A stretch of 64,000 nt of DNA from Bryobacterales bacterium (GCA_019261985.1 JAFAQY010000131.1:1-64000); one strand, 5' to 3'. Positions 42,333 through 52,364 are shown, counted from the first letter of the stretch. A program made the numbers and translations. Notes: generated by a model from the sequence alone, not told the origin.

Positions 42333-43694
42333 CTACTCCTTCGCCGCGATTCCCAGAGCCTTCATCTTGCGATATAGATGGCTCCGCTCCAGCCCAACTA
42401 AATCGGCTGCCCGGGTAATGTTGCCTTTCGCCTCTTCCAGCTTGCGGAGAATATAATCGCGCTCAGCGGCTTCGCGCACTTCGTGCAAGCTGCCGAAGCG
42501 CTCGATCGGCCGGTCGAACCCGCGGCGGGCGCGATCGAGCGGAATGTGGCGCAGCTCAATGCGCGATTGCGGATTCATGATCACGATGCGCTCCATTAGA
42601 TTTCTCAATTCGCGTACGTTGCCGGGCCAGGAATAGTCTTCAAGGGCGCGCGAAGCCTCTTCGGACAACTGCTTTGGCTTGCGGCCGTAGGCTGTCGTGA
42701 ACTCTTTCAGGAAGTGATCCGCTAGAAGCCGCACGTCTTCAATCCGTTCGCGCAACGGCGGCACGTGGAAGGGAATCACGTTCAGCCGGTAAAACAAATC
42801 TTCGCGGAAATTGCCGCGCTCGATTTCTTCTTCCAGGTTCTTGTTGGTGGATGCGATCACGCGCACGTCGACCTGAACCCATTCGGAAGCTCCCACCGGC
42901 TCGAAGCGGTGCTCGTCCAGAGCGCGCAAAACTTTGGCCTGGGTCTTCAGCGACATGTCGCCCACTTCGTCAAGGAATAAGCTCCCGCCGTCAGCCTTCT
43001 GAAATTTGCCCGTCTTTTCGTCAAGCGCGCCGGGCAGGCTGCCCTTGCGATGCCCGAACAATTCGCTTTCGATCGCGTACTCGGGAATTGCGGCGCAGTT
43101 GACTTCGATGAACGGCTCGCTGGAGCGCTGGCTGGCGGCATGGATCGCGTGGGCGATTAATTCTTTTCCGGTCCCGCTTTCGCCGTAAATCAAAACTCGC
43201 CCGTTGGTCGCCGACATCAGCGCCAACTGCTGGCGCAAAGCCCTCATGGGGACACTTTCACCGATGATGCTGGGCTTGGCGCCATTTGACTCCTTCATCC
43301 GCGCCAGTTCGAGCTGCAAGCGCTTCTGCTGGAGAGCGTTCTTGATGACGACGGTCACCTTCTCGATGGTCAGCGGCTTCTCCAAAAAATCGAACGCGCC
43401 GAGCTTGGTGGCTTTTACCGCGGTCTCGATTGTGCCGTGCCCGGAAATGATGATCACCTCCGGCCGGTGCTCGAAAGGGATCTCCTGGATACGAGCCAGC
43501 GTCTCCATTCCATCGAGCCCAGGCAGCCACACGTCGAGCAGCACAATCTCGAAATTTCTCCGCGCCAACGCTTCCATGCAAGCTTCGCCGCTTTCAACGG
43601 CTGCGCAAACGCAGCCCTCGTCTTCGAGCACTCCTGTTAGAGAGTCCCGGATGCCGGGTTCGTCATCTACGATGAGCACACGCGTGTTGTTCAC
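42333..43694 (-). CDS. NtrX-like response regulator with altered sigma-54 contact motif
   Basis: The 453-residue protein has a receiver domain with phospho-acceptor Asp54 and Lys106. Its AAA+ domain has Walker A GESGTGKE at 171-178 and Walker B LFLDEV at 239-244, and the C-terminal Fis-type helix-turn-helix is NITRAADLVGLERSHLYRKM. The GAFTGA loop is replaced by GSLPGA (218-223), so canonical sigma-54 remodelling is doubtful. GTG at 43694 is chosen because GAAGGAG lies upstream and the receiver domain begins there; the frame is open further. It is encoded 28 bases after its partner kinase. Confidence 0.9.
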   Translation of the reverse strand: MNNTRVLIVDDEPGIRDSLTGVLEDEGCVCAAVESGEACMEALARRNFEIVLLDVWLPGLDGMETLARIQEIPFEHRPEVIIISGHGTIETAVKATKLGAFDFLEKPLTIEKVTVVIKNALQQKRLQLELARMKESNGAKPSIIGESVPMRALRQQLALMSATNGRVLIYGESGTGKELIAHAIHAASQRSSEPFIEVNCAAIPEYAIESELFGHRKGSLPGALDEKTGKFQKADGGSLFLDEVGDMSLKTQAKVLRALDEHRFEPVGASEWVQVDVRVIASTNKNLEEEIERGNFREDLFYRLNVIPFHVPPLRERIEDVRLLADHFLKEFTTAYGRKPKQLSEEASRALEDYSWPGNVRELRNLMERIVIMNPQSRIELRHIPLDRARRGFDRPIERFGSLHEVREAAERDYILRKLEEAKGNITRAADLVGLERSHLYRKMKALGIAAKE

Positions 43695-43722
43695 GCGCGT
43701 GAAGGCTCCTTCGGGTTTGCAG

Positions 43723-45783
43723 TCACGCGCGAGCCTCCAACTCCACAACGGTCGCGACGGGAACTTCGATGTAAAAACGCGCGCCGGCGGGGCGGTTATC
43801 TTCCACGCGAACGCGCGCCCCATGCTCGGAGAGGATCTGGCTCACGATGGCCAAGCCTAAACCTGTGCCGCGGCCCTTGGTGGAGAAATAGGGCAGGAAC
43901 AATTTCTCCTTATCGCCGGCCGAGATTCCGCTGCCCGTATCGGCCACCAGCAGCTCGACCGTTTCGGCGGAGGTAGCGCGCGTGGCCACCAGCAAACGTT
44001 TAACGAGGGAGTCGCGCATCGCTTCGGCGGCGTTATCGACCAAATTCACAATTACGCGCTGGAACTGCTCCGGATCGATGTTCACCAGCGGCAAGTCGCC
44101 GGCTAAATCCGTTCGCAGATCGATGCCCTCCAGCCTTCCCGAAAACACATTCAGCGCATGCCGGACGATTTCGTTCAGATCGCGTGGGACCGGCTGCGCG
44201 CTGGGGAAACGCGAGAATTGCGAGAATTCGTCCGCCAGCGTCTTCACCGACTCCACCTCACGCGAAATTGTGGAGGCGCATTCGTGCAGGATGCGCTGGG
44301 ATTCCGGCGTATACGCCCTCCGTTCCAGAATGCGCGCGATTCTCTCGGCGGAGAGCGAGATGGGCGTCAGAGGATTCTTCAGCTCATGCGCGATCCGCCG
44401 CGCGACCTCATGCCAGGCTTCGGCCTTTTGCGCGCGCAAAATTTCGCTGGTATCCTCCAGCACTAGAACGAACCCTCTTCTATCCGCGGCCGGATGTTGC
44501 CGGGTAGAAAGCGCCGAGACGGTTAGCGCCAGGTGGCGCACATGTCCATCCGCCTCGATATCCAACTGAGTGGCCGCCAGGCCCGTGCGCTGGGCCCGCT
44601 TCATCAGGTACCGGATCTCGCGCAGATCTTCCGGTGGGAAGAGGTCTTCCAGCCTGCGCGCTACACTGACACGGTCCGAAGGAAACAAGCCCTGTAAAGC
44701 GCGGTTGACACGCTGAATCGAACCATCGCCGGCGAGCGAGATTACGCCCGTAGGGATACTTTCGAGGATCGCCTCCGTGAACTGGCGCCGGCTCTCCAGC
44801 TCGCGGCTGTTCGCTTCGAGGGCCTGCATCATTTCGTTGAATGCGCGGACGAGCGTGGCCAGCTCGTCCGTGGCATTCGCCGATACACGATGACTGAGAT
44901 TTCCCTTACGAATCTGGCCCGCCGCCTCGAGCAGCGCCGAAATCGGTATGCTGATCTGGCGGGCGAGCACCAGCACGATCCAGGTAGAGACAAACAGGAT
45001 AAATAGCGCGATCAACAGCAGAAACAAAGTGTACAGGTGGCGGTAGGCCTGCTTGTTGGCTGAGAGTTGATCGTACTCTCGCACGAATGTTTGGATCGCG
45101 CTCTGCTTTGCGGCGAGATCGATCCGCGGTCTTAGCCGTACAATTAGCGTTTCTCCGCCGGCAAGCTGCGCGCGCGCGGTGAATATCTGCCCGGCTATTG
45201 CGCCATTGGGTTGGCGATCGGCGCACAGGATGCGTCCAACGCTCTTCGCATCCTCCACGCGTAACTCGGCTATGCGGTTATCGGCACAGACTTGCGTGGG
45301 ATCGGCGCTGCCGTCGAGCATGCCGGGCTGCAGCGCCAGCCAATTTGCCAGTGACTGCGCCCGCCCCTGCACTTCGTCTCCCAAAGCCACGGCGGTATCG
45401 ACCAGTTCAATCTTGATCCCTTCGCCCGGGCGGCTGAACCATTTATCGACGTTCCGGTTCAGAATCACGTAGCTGAACCCGAACATGAACATGACCGGCA
45501 GCAGGCTCAACGCTAGCGCGCCGAAAACGAGCTTCGATTTTATCCGCGAGCCCTCGCGCGCTCGTTGCCGCTCAAGATACAGCTTGAAGATGGTCTTGAA
45601 CAGCATGAAGCCGAGCGTCACAGTCAGGAGGAAAATCAGCGTGGAGATTCCCCAGAAAGTGACGGTTTGGCTAGGGTTCGAAGGCGCCAGGCCGCCGAAA
45701 TCAAAGGAGACCTGCCAATCCTCCAGCGCGATCAGAATGACGAGCAGCGTTATCCCGCCCGCGATAATGTACCGCTTCCGCAC
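43723..45783 (-). CDS. NtrY-like membrane sensor histidine kinase
   Basis: The 686-residue kinase has at least three N-terminal membrane segments (about 5-20, 40-65, 90-110), a periplasmic region, and a further segment at 250-275. HAMP, PAS (FTEAILESIPTGVISLAGDG), HisKA with the phospho-acceptor in RRIAHELKNPLTPI, and HATPase (VNLVDNAAEAM, DTGSGI, GRGTGLGLAIV) follow. The architecture is that of NtrY. It phosphorylates the downstream NtrX-like regulator. The natural stimulus is unknown; NtrYX systems answer nitrogen, redox or envelope signals. Confidence 0.93.
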   Translation of the reverse strand: MRKRYIIAGGITLLVILIALEDWQVSFDFGGLAPSNPSQTVTFWGISTLIFLLTVTLGFMLFKTIFKLYLERQRAREGSRIKSKLVFGALALSLLPVMFMFGFSYVILNRNVDKWFSRPGEGIKIELVDTAVALGDEVQGRAQSLANWLALQPGMLDGSADPTQVCADNRIAELRVEDAKSVGRILCADRQPNGAIAGQIFTARAQLAGGETLIVRLRPRIDLAAKQSAIQTFVREYDQLSANKQAYRHLYTLFLLLIALFILFVSTWIVLVLARQISIPISALLEAAGQIRKGNLSHRVSANATDELATLVRAFNEMMQALEANSRELESRRQFTEAILESIPTGVISLAGDGSIQRVNRALQGLFPSDRVSVARRLEDLFPPEDLREIRYLMKRAQRTGLAATQLDIEADGHVRHLALTVSALSTRQHPAADRRGFVLVLEDTSEILRAQKAEAWHEVARRIAHELKNPLTPISLSAERIARILERRAYTPESQRILHECASTISREVESVKTLADEFSQFSRFPSAQPVPRDLNEIVRHALNVFSGRLEGIDLRTDLAGDLPLVNIDPEQFQRVIVNLVDNAAEAMRDSLVKRLLVATRATSAETVELLVADTGSGISAGDKEKLFLPYFSTKGRGTGLGLAIVSQILSEHGARVRVEDNRPAGARFYIEVPVATVVELEARA

Positions 45784-45807
45784 GGTATTCTCAATTATAA
45801 GTCGCAG

Positions 45808-46329
45808 TTATTTGCGGACTTTTAGGTGGGCGCGAATGTCCTGGGCGGGAAATAGCCAAGCTACATGGCGCTCATACCATTCGAGATTGCGCCGCGCAAG
45901 CCAGCGGCCCACCCCGTCCAGCAGGAAGTTCTTGCCAAATGTCAGCTCCACCCGTTTGATCGTGAAGCTAACGTCAGATCCGGTGAAGGTGGCGAAATCT
46001 TTGCCGGTGAAGTATTCGAAACTTCGCCCGGCAAGATGCCTTACGTGCGTGGGATCGGTGTACGAATTATGCGAGCTGAAATGCGGAGTGGCGATCAGCA
46101 CATCCGCGCTATTGCGCGCGACGCGATGCACCTCCGCCATTGTCCGCGCGATATCGCGCACATGTTCGACGATGTGGGACATATGAATCCGCTCGAAGGC
46201 ATCGCTTTCGAGCGGCCAGGGAAAATCGTCGAGGTTCCAGACGATATCGGCGGCGGAGCGCGGCGAGCAGTCGATTCCGATGGCGCCCGGCTCCGCCTTG
46301 CGAGTTCCGCAGCCGACATCCAGGACCAC
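45808..46329 (-). CDS. SAM-dependent methyltransferase (class I)
   Basis: The 173-residue protein begins almost at the SAM-binding motif I (LDVGCGTRK), with IGIDCSPRSAADIVWNLDDF as motif II region and HIVEHVRDIARTMAEVHRVA after it. The GTG start lies one base after the stop of the SIMPL gene, without a clear ribosome site. The N-terminus is shorter than usual, so translation may be coupled or the gene slightly truncated. Substrate unknown. It precedes the ntrY-like gene by 24 bases, so the three genes may form one transcript. Confidence 0.75.
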   Translation of the reverse strand: MVLDVGCGTRKAEPGAIGIDCSPRSAADIVWNLDDFPWPLESDAFERIHMSHIVEHVRDIARTMAEVHRVARNSADVLIATPHFSSHNSYTDPTHVRHLAGRSFEYFTGKDFATFTGSDVSFTIKRVELTFGKNFLLDGVGRWLARRNLEWYERHVAWLFPAQDIRAHLKVRK

Positions 46330-46330
46330 G

Positions 46331-47551
46331 TCAATACAACTGGAACTGCACCGATAAGGAGCAGGTGTTCACAGTGGTGGTGTTTATTCCGTAACCGCCG
46401 TTCGGGACTGTGGAGACCCAGTAGGTTCCCGTTCCTACAACACCGACGACGGGGACCGGGAGACGGTTTGCGGGGTACGCGGTTACCGTCGCAGCGCCCG
46501 CGCCATTTGAAAGCGTTACAATGCCGCCGATCGTCGTCCCGGCTGCGGCAGCGAGCTTTTGTGCCTGGACGGTCGCATCCGCAACCAAGGCGGATTCCGA
46601 ACAAGGCGGCTGTGATTGTGTCGACGCCTGGACGCCTCCCAGACCAAAAGACAGCGCCTGACCAGGGTGTTGCTTCGCGATACTCTGTTGCGCCGCCAGC
46701 AATTGCGCGACAGTATTTTGGATTTTGGCTAGAGGCGTCGTGAGTGTGAAAGACCAAATAAGGTACTGGGATTGGATGGTCCCATTCGCGCCATAGTTGT
46801 AACCGGTGTATACGTTGGAGAACGTGGCTCCGCCGATTCCGGCAGCGGCGAGTTCCGCGTTGACGTCGTCTAAGCCGGCTGTCATGTCCGTGGTCAAAAT
46901 AATGGACGATGCAATCTCATCCGGTGGAGCAGTCGTACTGCGCGATGCCGTGATCGCGATAACGTGAGGCCCGGCATTGCCGGAATAGCCGAGCATAAAC
47001 GTGGCTGTTAATGCGCAGCCTCCCGTTCCATCCGATATTGAGCCGGCAAGGCCCGTGATGCGGCCGAGCGGAAGGCCAGCCGCCGTGGCCCTTCGTTGCG
47101 CGTTTGCCGTAGCATCGCCCATCAAACCCGAGAAATCGCAATTCTGCGATTGCCCGGAATTTCGAGTGTTCTGTACCGAAAAAGATAAAGAGATGCCGGT
47201 ATTTCTGTTGAGCGACTCTTGCAGAGAGGTCAGGGACGCAGTGGTGGTTTTCAGGCTCGCTAGCGGAACCGTTATCTGGAAAATCCATTGCAATTGAGGC
47301 GCCCGCACAGGGACCGCCTGGTAGTTGACGGCCACGAGCTCGGATGCGGATATACCCGATCCTGCGAGCGATTGAATCACCTGATCCAGGCCTTGATCCG
47401 TCCCGGAATTAACCGTCACGTTGAGTACTGCCTGGTCCGGCCCCGAGTTGGTGTTCCGTGACGCCGTTACCGTGACCGTGTTCTGGCTCACTTGGGCGCA
47501 AACAGCCATGCATGACAACACCGCGAGAGCGGCGATCTTTAGATTGAACAT
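46331..47551 (-). CDS. Exported protein with two SIMPL (DUF541) domains
   Basis: The 406-residue protein starts at MFNLKIAALAVLS, which begins a signal peptide cleaved after CAQ. Two tandem SIMPL-like domains follow, each with a VTVTASRNT or VIAITASRST strand, D-AVLNV, a helix with LAG-GI-A, and DATANAQ/A..AG...G toward the end. SIMPL domains occur in periplasmic and outer membrane proteins of unclear function. A longer frame upstream translates a fragment of a PQQ gene and is rejected. A damaged paralogue lies directly upstream; this copy looks intact. Confidence 0.7.
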   Translation of the reverse strand: MFNLKIAALAVLSCMAVCAQVSQNTVTVTASRNTNSGPDQAVLNVTVNSGTDQGLDQVIQSLAGSGISASELVAVNYQAVPVRAPQLQWIFQITVPLASLKTTTASLTSLQESLNRNTGISLSFSVQNTRNSGQSQNCDFSGLMGDATANAQRRATAAGLPLGRITGLAGSISDGTGGCALTATFMLGYSGNAGPHVIAITASRSTTAPPDEIASSIILTTDMTAGLDDVNAELAAAGIGGATFSNVYTGYNYGANGTIQSQYLIWSFTLTTPLAKIQNTVAQLLAAQQSIAKQHPGQALSFGLGGVQASTQSQPPCSESALVADATVQAQKLAAAAGTTIGGIVTLSNGAGAATVTAYPANRLPVPVVGVVGTGTYWVSTVPNGGYGINTTTVNTCSLSVQFQLY

Positions 47552-47567
47552 TGTGGAGAGCTTTATC

Positions 47568-47742
47568 TTACTCCAACAGCCCGAACGTGACAATCGCCTG
47601 CCCCGCCGCATTAGCGACGTACTGTTTGTGATCGAACATGTAGATCATCGGCGAAGCTTTCCAAACCGAGTTGGTTGGGAATTGCCACGCAGTTTTCCAT
47701 CGCTTGCGTCGACAGCCGTGAAGTTGCCGCTGCTCTCTTTTG
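47568..47742 (-). pseudogene. Duplicated 3' end of a PQQ-dehydrogenase gene
   Basis: This segment matches the last 58 or so codons of the intact PQQ gene at 48705. Readable parts are SGNFTAVDASDGKL, then after a one-base deletion QFPTNSVWKASP and QYVANAAGQAIV, ending at the same TAA context. It is not expressed as a protein and marks the edge of a tandem duplication. Confidence 0.85.
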
Positions 47743-47760
47743 AAAGAATTTCACAGTGAG

Positions 47761-48688
47761 CTAGTACATTTGGAACTGCACCGACAAAGTGCAGTTGTTT
47801 ACGGGCGGGGTGTTTAAGACCACCGTCCCCAGCCTTCCACCGGCAGTCGGGTTCGCGAACGCCGCGTTAGACGAATTCGCAGCCCCGCCGTCTGACATTG
47901 CGACGATGGCGCCTGAGGACACGGCGGCCGCGGCAGCGAGTTTCTGCGCCTGTGCGTTCGCGTCGGCAATTAAAGCCGGTTCTGAACACGGCGGCTGGGA
48001 TTGGGCCGATGTCTGGGCGTTTCCCAGGGAGAAAGAAAGAGTCTGCGCCGGATTCTGCTTCGCGAAGCTCTTTTCAGCAGCGATCAGTTGTGACACCGTG
48101 TCCTTGAACGTGGCCAGCGGCGTTGTAACCGTGAATAACCATTGCAGATAAGTGGACTGGCCATTGGAGTTCGGAAGCTGGGTGGTATAGACGTTCGAAA
48201 AGATAGCACCACTTACCCCGGCCGCCGCGAGTTCCGCGGTTACGTCGTCCAGCCCGGAGCTTGGGTCCGTGGTTAGATAGATAAACATCACGATCTGATC
48301 CGGAGTCGAAGCCGTGCTGCGCGATGCGGCGATTGAAACTATATGAGGCCCCGAATTACCCGAATAGCCAAGCATGAACGTCACAGTAATCCCACAACCC
48401 CCAACTCCGTTTGAAGTTGAGCCGGCAATGCCGGTAATCCTGCCGAGCGGAAGCCCCGCGGCTGCGGCTTTCTGTTGAGCGCTGGCAGTCGCATCCGCAA
48501 TCAAGCGCCGCGATCACATCGGACAACTCCTGATCGACGCCGGCCGTAACCGCCACATTGAAAACTGCTTGATCCGGCGCGGAACTGGTATTCCGTGACG
48601 CCGTTACCGTGACCGTGTTCTGGCTCACTTGAGCGCAAATAGCCGTGCATGACAACACCGCGAGAGCGGCGATCCTTAGCTTGAACAT
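47761..48688 (-). pseudogene. SIMPL-domain gene paralogue with internal deletion
   Basis: The 5' part (MFKLRIAALAVLSCTAICAQ, then VTVTASRNTSSAPDQAVFNV) matches the intact neighbour. At about codon 62 the sequence jumps, out of frame, to IADATASAQQKAAAAGLPLG, which corresponds to codon ~143 of the neighbour, and continues to a normal end. About 80 codons are lost and the frame is broken. The 3' part alone could still be translated from an internal ATG but would lack a signal peptide. Confidence 0.85.
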
Positions 48689-48704
48689 TGTGGAGAGCTT
48701 TATT

Positions 48705-50447
48705 TTACTCCGGCAACCCGAATGCGACAATCGCCTGCCCGGCCGCGATGGCGACGTACTGTTTGTTATCGAACATGTACGTCATAGGCGAGGCTTTCCA
48801 AACCGAGTTGGTCGGGAATTGCCATAGCAGCTTTCCATTGCTCGCGTCGACGGCCATGAAATTCCCGCTGTTTTCGCCGAAGAAGACGATGCCCGAAGCG
48901 GTGGAAAGCGCGCCGGCGGATGCCGTCGCTTGTCCGCTCACCTGAGGCACTTCCCATTTGATTTCGCCGGTCTGAATATCGAGAGCGCGCAAAAATTTCT
49001 CGAAGGTTTCGCCGGGCGCGGGGCGCGCCGCGCCGCCCATGTAGCCCTTGCCGGCTTCCCAGTCGCCCTTGCGGATCGAGAAGACGTTGCAGCGCTCGAG
49101 CACGTTGAAATAGTACAGACCCGTGCTCGGGTTGAACGAAGTCGAGAACCAGTTCGTCCCACCCTGGAAGCCGGGGCACACGTACGTATCGCCGTTCGCT
49201 TGCACCGGTAGCGTTTTCAAAATAGGGCGCCCATCCGCGCCCACCCCCTCGGCCCAATTCAGCTTTTTCAAAAATGGTTTCGCCAGCAGCACTTTTCCAT
49301 TCGTCCGGTCCAGCACATAAAAGAACCCGTTGCGATTGGCTTGAAGCAGAAGCTTACGCGGCTGGCCTTGCCAGTTCGTGTCCACCAGCACCGGAGGCTC
49401 CTCGGCGTCCCAATCGTGCACGTCGTGCGGCGTGAACTGGTAATACCATTTCAATTTCCCGGTCTTGGCGTCCAGCGCCACAATCGAATCGGTATATAGG
49501 TTGTCGCCTTCCCGATCGCTCCCGTCGAAATCCGGCCCCGGATTACCCACCGGCCAATAAACAGTATCGAGCTGAGGATCGTAAGTCCCGGTGATCCACG
49601 TTGCTCCGGAGCGGTGCTCGAGATTCTTGCCTTTCCACGTCTCCGAACCCGGTTCTCCGGCCGCGGGCACGGTCCAAAATCGCCACACCTCTTTTCCCGT
49701 GGCCTGCTCGTATGCCGCGACAAAACCGCGCACGCCCTCATCGCCGCCGGCTGTTCCTGAAATCACCAGATTGCCGGCCGTCAGCGGCGCGGAGGTTCCG
49801 TTGTAATTCAAGCGCCAGTCGGCCATCTCGGTTTCCCACAGCAGTTCGCCGTTGAACCGGTTCATCGAAATCATGTGCGCGTTGTCGGTGAGCATGAACA
49901 CGCGATCGCCAGCGGTGGCGACGCCGCGATTGAACCCGCCCGCCGCATTGCCAGTGAGACCTTTCGTCCGCGGGCGCTGATAATGCCACACCACGCGGCC
50001 GCTACCGGCGTCGAGTGCCCAGCATTCATTCGCGCTTGAGACGTACATCAAGCCGTCTACAACGACAGGCGTATTTTCGACCGTAGTCACATTGGGGAGC
50101 GGAAAAATCCATTTCGTTGCCAGGCGGCCGGCGTTGTTTTTATTGATTTGCGTGAGCTTGCTGTAGCGGTTGCCGCTGGGATCTCCGTGATATGTCGGCC
50201 AGTCCGCTTGCGACGTGACCACGCGGTAGCGTCCGCCTTCCGCCTTGCGCAGCAGGACGACTTTCTTGTCGTCCGTGCGTAGCTGGAGCTCCTGCGTCCC
50301 TTCGTTTAGCACCTGTCCTTCCAGCGTTTTTCCGTCCGTGGTCTGCACGCTCTTTCGAACGGCTTGCGGAGGCTGCGCCGTCGAAACCTGTGCGCCCGCC
50401 AGTCCCGCGACCAACCAAAAAGCAGCTACGAATTGGATTTCTCGCAT
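48705..50447 (-). CDS. PQQ-binding beta-propeller dehydrogenase
   Basis: The 580-residue protein has a signal peptide (to about residue 19), a short N-terminal domain with RTDDKKVVLLRK, then an eight-bladed quinoprotein propeller from about residue 80 (WPTYHGDPSGNRYSKLTQIN) to the end, with repeated W-motif blades (ALDAGSGRVVWHY, ALDAKTGKLKWYYQ). Likely catalytic and cofactor residues lie in AAGEPGSETW (Glu), NPGPDFDGSD (Asn) and HDVHDWDAEEP (Asp). It would oxidise alcohols or sugars in the periplasm. There is no cytochrome domain, so an external acceptor such as the cytochrome at 27432 is needed. It is the parent of the duplicated fragment. Confidence 0.88.
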   Translation of the reverse strand: MREIQFVAAFWLVAGLAGAQVSTAQPPQAVRKSVQTTDGKTLEGQVLNEGTQELQLRTDDKKVVLLRKAEGGRYRVVTSQADWPTYHGDPSGNRYSKLTQINKNNAGRLATKWIFPLPNVTTVENTPVVVDGLMYVSSANECWALDAGSGRVVWHYQRPRTKGLTGNAAGGFNRGVATAGDRVFMLTDNAHMISMNRFNGELLWETEMADWRLNYNGTSAPLTAGNLVISGTAGGDEGVRGFVAAYEQATGKEVWRFWTVPAAGEPGSETWKGKNLEHRSGATWITGTYDPQLDTVYWPVGNPGPDFDGSDREGDNLYTDSIVALDAKTGKLKWYYQFTPHDVHDWDAEEPPVLVDTNWQGQPRKLLLQANRNGFFYVLDRTNGKVLLAKPFLKKLNWAEGVGADGRPILKTLPVQANGDTYVCPGFQGGTNWFSTSFNPSTGLYYFNVLERCNVFSIRKGDWEAGKGYMGGAARPAPGETFEKFLRALDIQTGEIKWEVPQVSGQATASAGALSTASGIVFFGENSGNFMAVDASNGKLLWQFPTNSVWKASPMTYMFDNKQYVAIAAGQAIVAFGLPE

Positions 50448-50702
50448 GTCTAGAAAGATATCATCACATCAACTCGGGCGTGATCCGCCGGTTTCTGAAG
50501 AAAGTGCCGGTTGTTCGCAGCAAGTATCGGAAAATCGTTCTTTCCGTCCGGGGCGGAGTAATGATCAGCCAATTTTCCGCTAAAAGACCCGATAATCCTT
50601 CCACTTGCCTCTAATCCTGGCGGACTTCCTATGTATTAACCGCTATACTCAGTGACGTCTGTTCGCCGTGCATGAGACGAAGACGAAAGCATTGGAGGTA
50701 AT

Positions 50703-52355
50703 ATGGCTACATACGTTCCGCTCCCCGGCAGCCGCCGCGTGCCGCTGCTCAATTCCCGTCCGGCTGGACCCGTAAACCTGAAGGAAACGGCAAGTCTTAC
50801 GATTCGGGTTCGCTCCGGCGGGGATATGGCGGCTTTACGCAAACTTGTATACGAGCAAGCCGCCCTGCCGCCCGAAAAGCGGCAGTATCTCACCCGCGAA
50901 GATCTCGCCAAACAGCAAGGCGCAAGACCCGCGGATTTGGACCTCATTGAACAGGTCGCGCAGAAGCACGACCTAATGGTTGTTTACCGGAGCGAGGCCG
51001 AACGTTCCATCGTCCTCAAAGGCCAGCTCGGCGATCTGCTTGACGCTTTTCCCGCGGACGTGCAGATGTTCCATCATTCCAGCGGAACGTATCGCGGGCG
51101 GCACGGCGAGATCCAAATTCCGCAGAGCTTGGAAGGGATCGTCACCGGAATTTTCGGCTACGACACTCGCCCGAAGCATCGCGCGCCGCACCGCCGCAAG
51201 CTCCTCGCCGCGGCCGGCCCGGGCGGCGGTAACGGCGTGGCTGCGACGGATTTCGCCAAGCGCTACAATTTCCCCACGCAGTTTCAGGGCGCGAAGCTCG
51301 ACGGCACCGGCCAAACCATCGCCATTGTCGAGTTGGGTGGAGGCTTCCGTACCAGCGACCTCAAGGTCTTTTTCCAGGAGATCGGCGTGCCGCTGCCGAG
51401 CGTAACATCGGTATCGGTCGATCGCGCCGGAAACGCGCCGACAACCGCCGATTCCGCGGACGGCGAAGTGATGCTCGATATCGAAGTCGCCGGAGCGGTG
51501 GCGCCCAAGGCGAATTTCGCCGTTTACTTTGCGCCTAATAACGGAGACCAGGGGTTCATTGACGCCATCAACGCAGCGGTTCACGACGCGCAGCGCAAGC
51601 CCAGCGTGATCTCGATTAGCTGGGGCGGGCCGGAAGACACCACCGATCAGCAAGGCGTGAATAATTTCCACGACATCTTCACCGCCGCTGCCGCGATGGG
51701 CGTAACCATTTGCGTTGCGGCGGGCGATCATGGCACTGCGGATATGGATGCCTCCAGTTGGGATCAAAAAATTCACGTCGATCACCCCTCGGTCGACGAC
51801 CTGGTGCTTTCCTGCGGAGGCACGCAAGTCGACGCCGGCGGCAATGACGTGGTTTGGAACGATGGCACTCCGTTCGATACCAGCGTTCCGGGCGGCGGAG
51901 GCTGGGCCGGCGGAGGTGGGGTCAGCGTGATGTTCCCGGTTCCGTCGTATCAGGCGAATGCGAAGGTGCCCGTCTCCCTCGATACAGGAAAGCCCGGACG
52001 CGGAGTGCCGGATATCGCCATGAGCGCGACCAACTATTTCACCCGGGTGGACCGCTCGGAAGGCGCATCCGGTGGAACCAGCGCCGTGGCTCCGCTGATG
52101 TCTGCGCTGGTCGCGCTGCTGAATCAGGCGATCAAGAAGAACGTGGGTTTCCTGAATCCACTGCTATACGCCAACGTCGCCAACGGCGTCACTCATGACG
52201 TCACGCAGGGCACCAACGCGATTACCAATACCGTAAAGGGCTATAATGCCGGACCGGGTTGGGATGCGTGCACCGGTTTGGGGACGCCGGATGGAACCGC
52301 AATCCTGAATGTGATGCACGGGCAGTCGACGTCGAAAACGGCGAGCAAGCCCTGA
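50703..52355 (+). CDS. Sedolisin (S53) protease with pro-domain
   Basis: The 550-residue kumamolisin-like acid protease has a pro-kumamolisin activation domain (about 30-165) and then a catalytic domain. Glu and Asp lie in GEVMLDIEVAG, the oxyanion Asp in AAGDHG, and the nucleophile Ser in GASGGTSAVAPLM. The calcium site is near the C-terminus (GYNAGPGWDACTGLGTPDG). Most relatives are secreted, but no signal peptide is visible at this start. TGGAGGTA precedes the ATG, and TATACT at 50644 could be its -10. It would digest proteins at low pH, in keeping with an acidic soil habitat. Confidence 0.92.
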   Translation: MATYVPLPGSRRVPLLNSRPAGPVNLKETASLTIRVRSGGDMAALRKLVYEQAALPPEKRQYLTREDLAKQQGARPADLDLIEQVAQKHDLMVVYRSEAERSIVLKGQLGDLLDAFPADVQMFHHSSGTYRGRHGEIQIPQSLEGIVTGIFGYDTRPKHRAPHRRKLLAAAGPGGGNGVAATDFAKRYNFPTQFQGAKLDGTGQTIAIVELGGGFRTSDLKVFFQEIGVPLPSVTSVSVDRAGNAPTTADSADGEVMLDIEVAGAVAPKANFAVYFAPNNGDQGFIDAINAAVHDAQRKPSVISISWGGPEDTTDQQGVNNFHDIFTAAAAMGVTICVAAGDHGTADMDASSWDQKIHVDHPSVDDLVLSCGGTQVDAGGNDVVWNDGTPFDTSVPGGGGWAGGGGVSVMFPVPSYQANAKVPVSLDTGKPGRGVPDIAMSATNYFTRVDRSEGASGGTSAVAPLMSALVALLNQAIKKNVGFLNPLLYANVANGVTHDVTQGTNAITNTVKGYNAGPGWDACTGLGTPDGTAILNVMHGQSTSKTASKP

Positions 52356-52364
52356 GGCGCTGAA

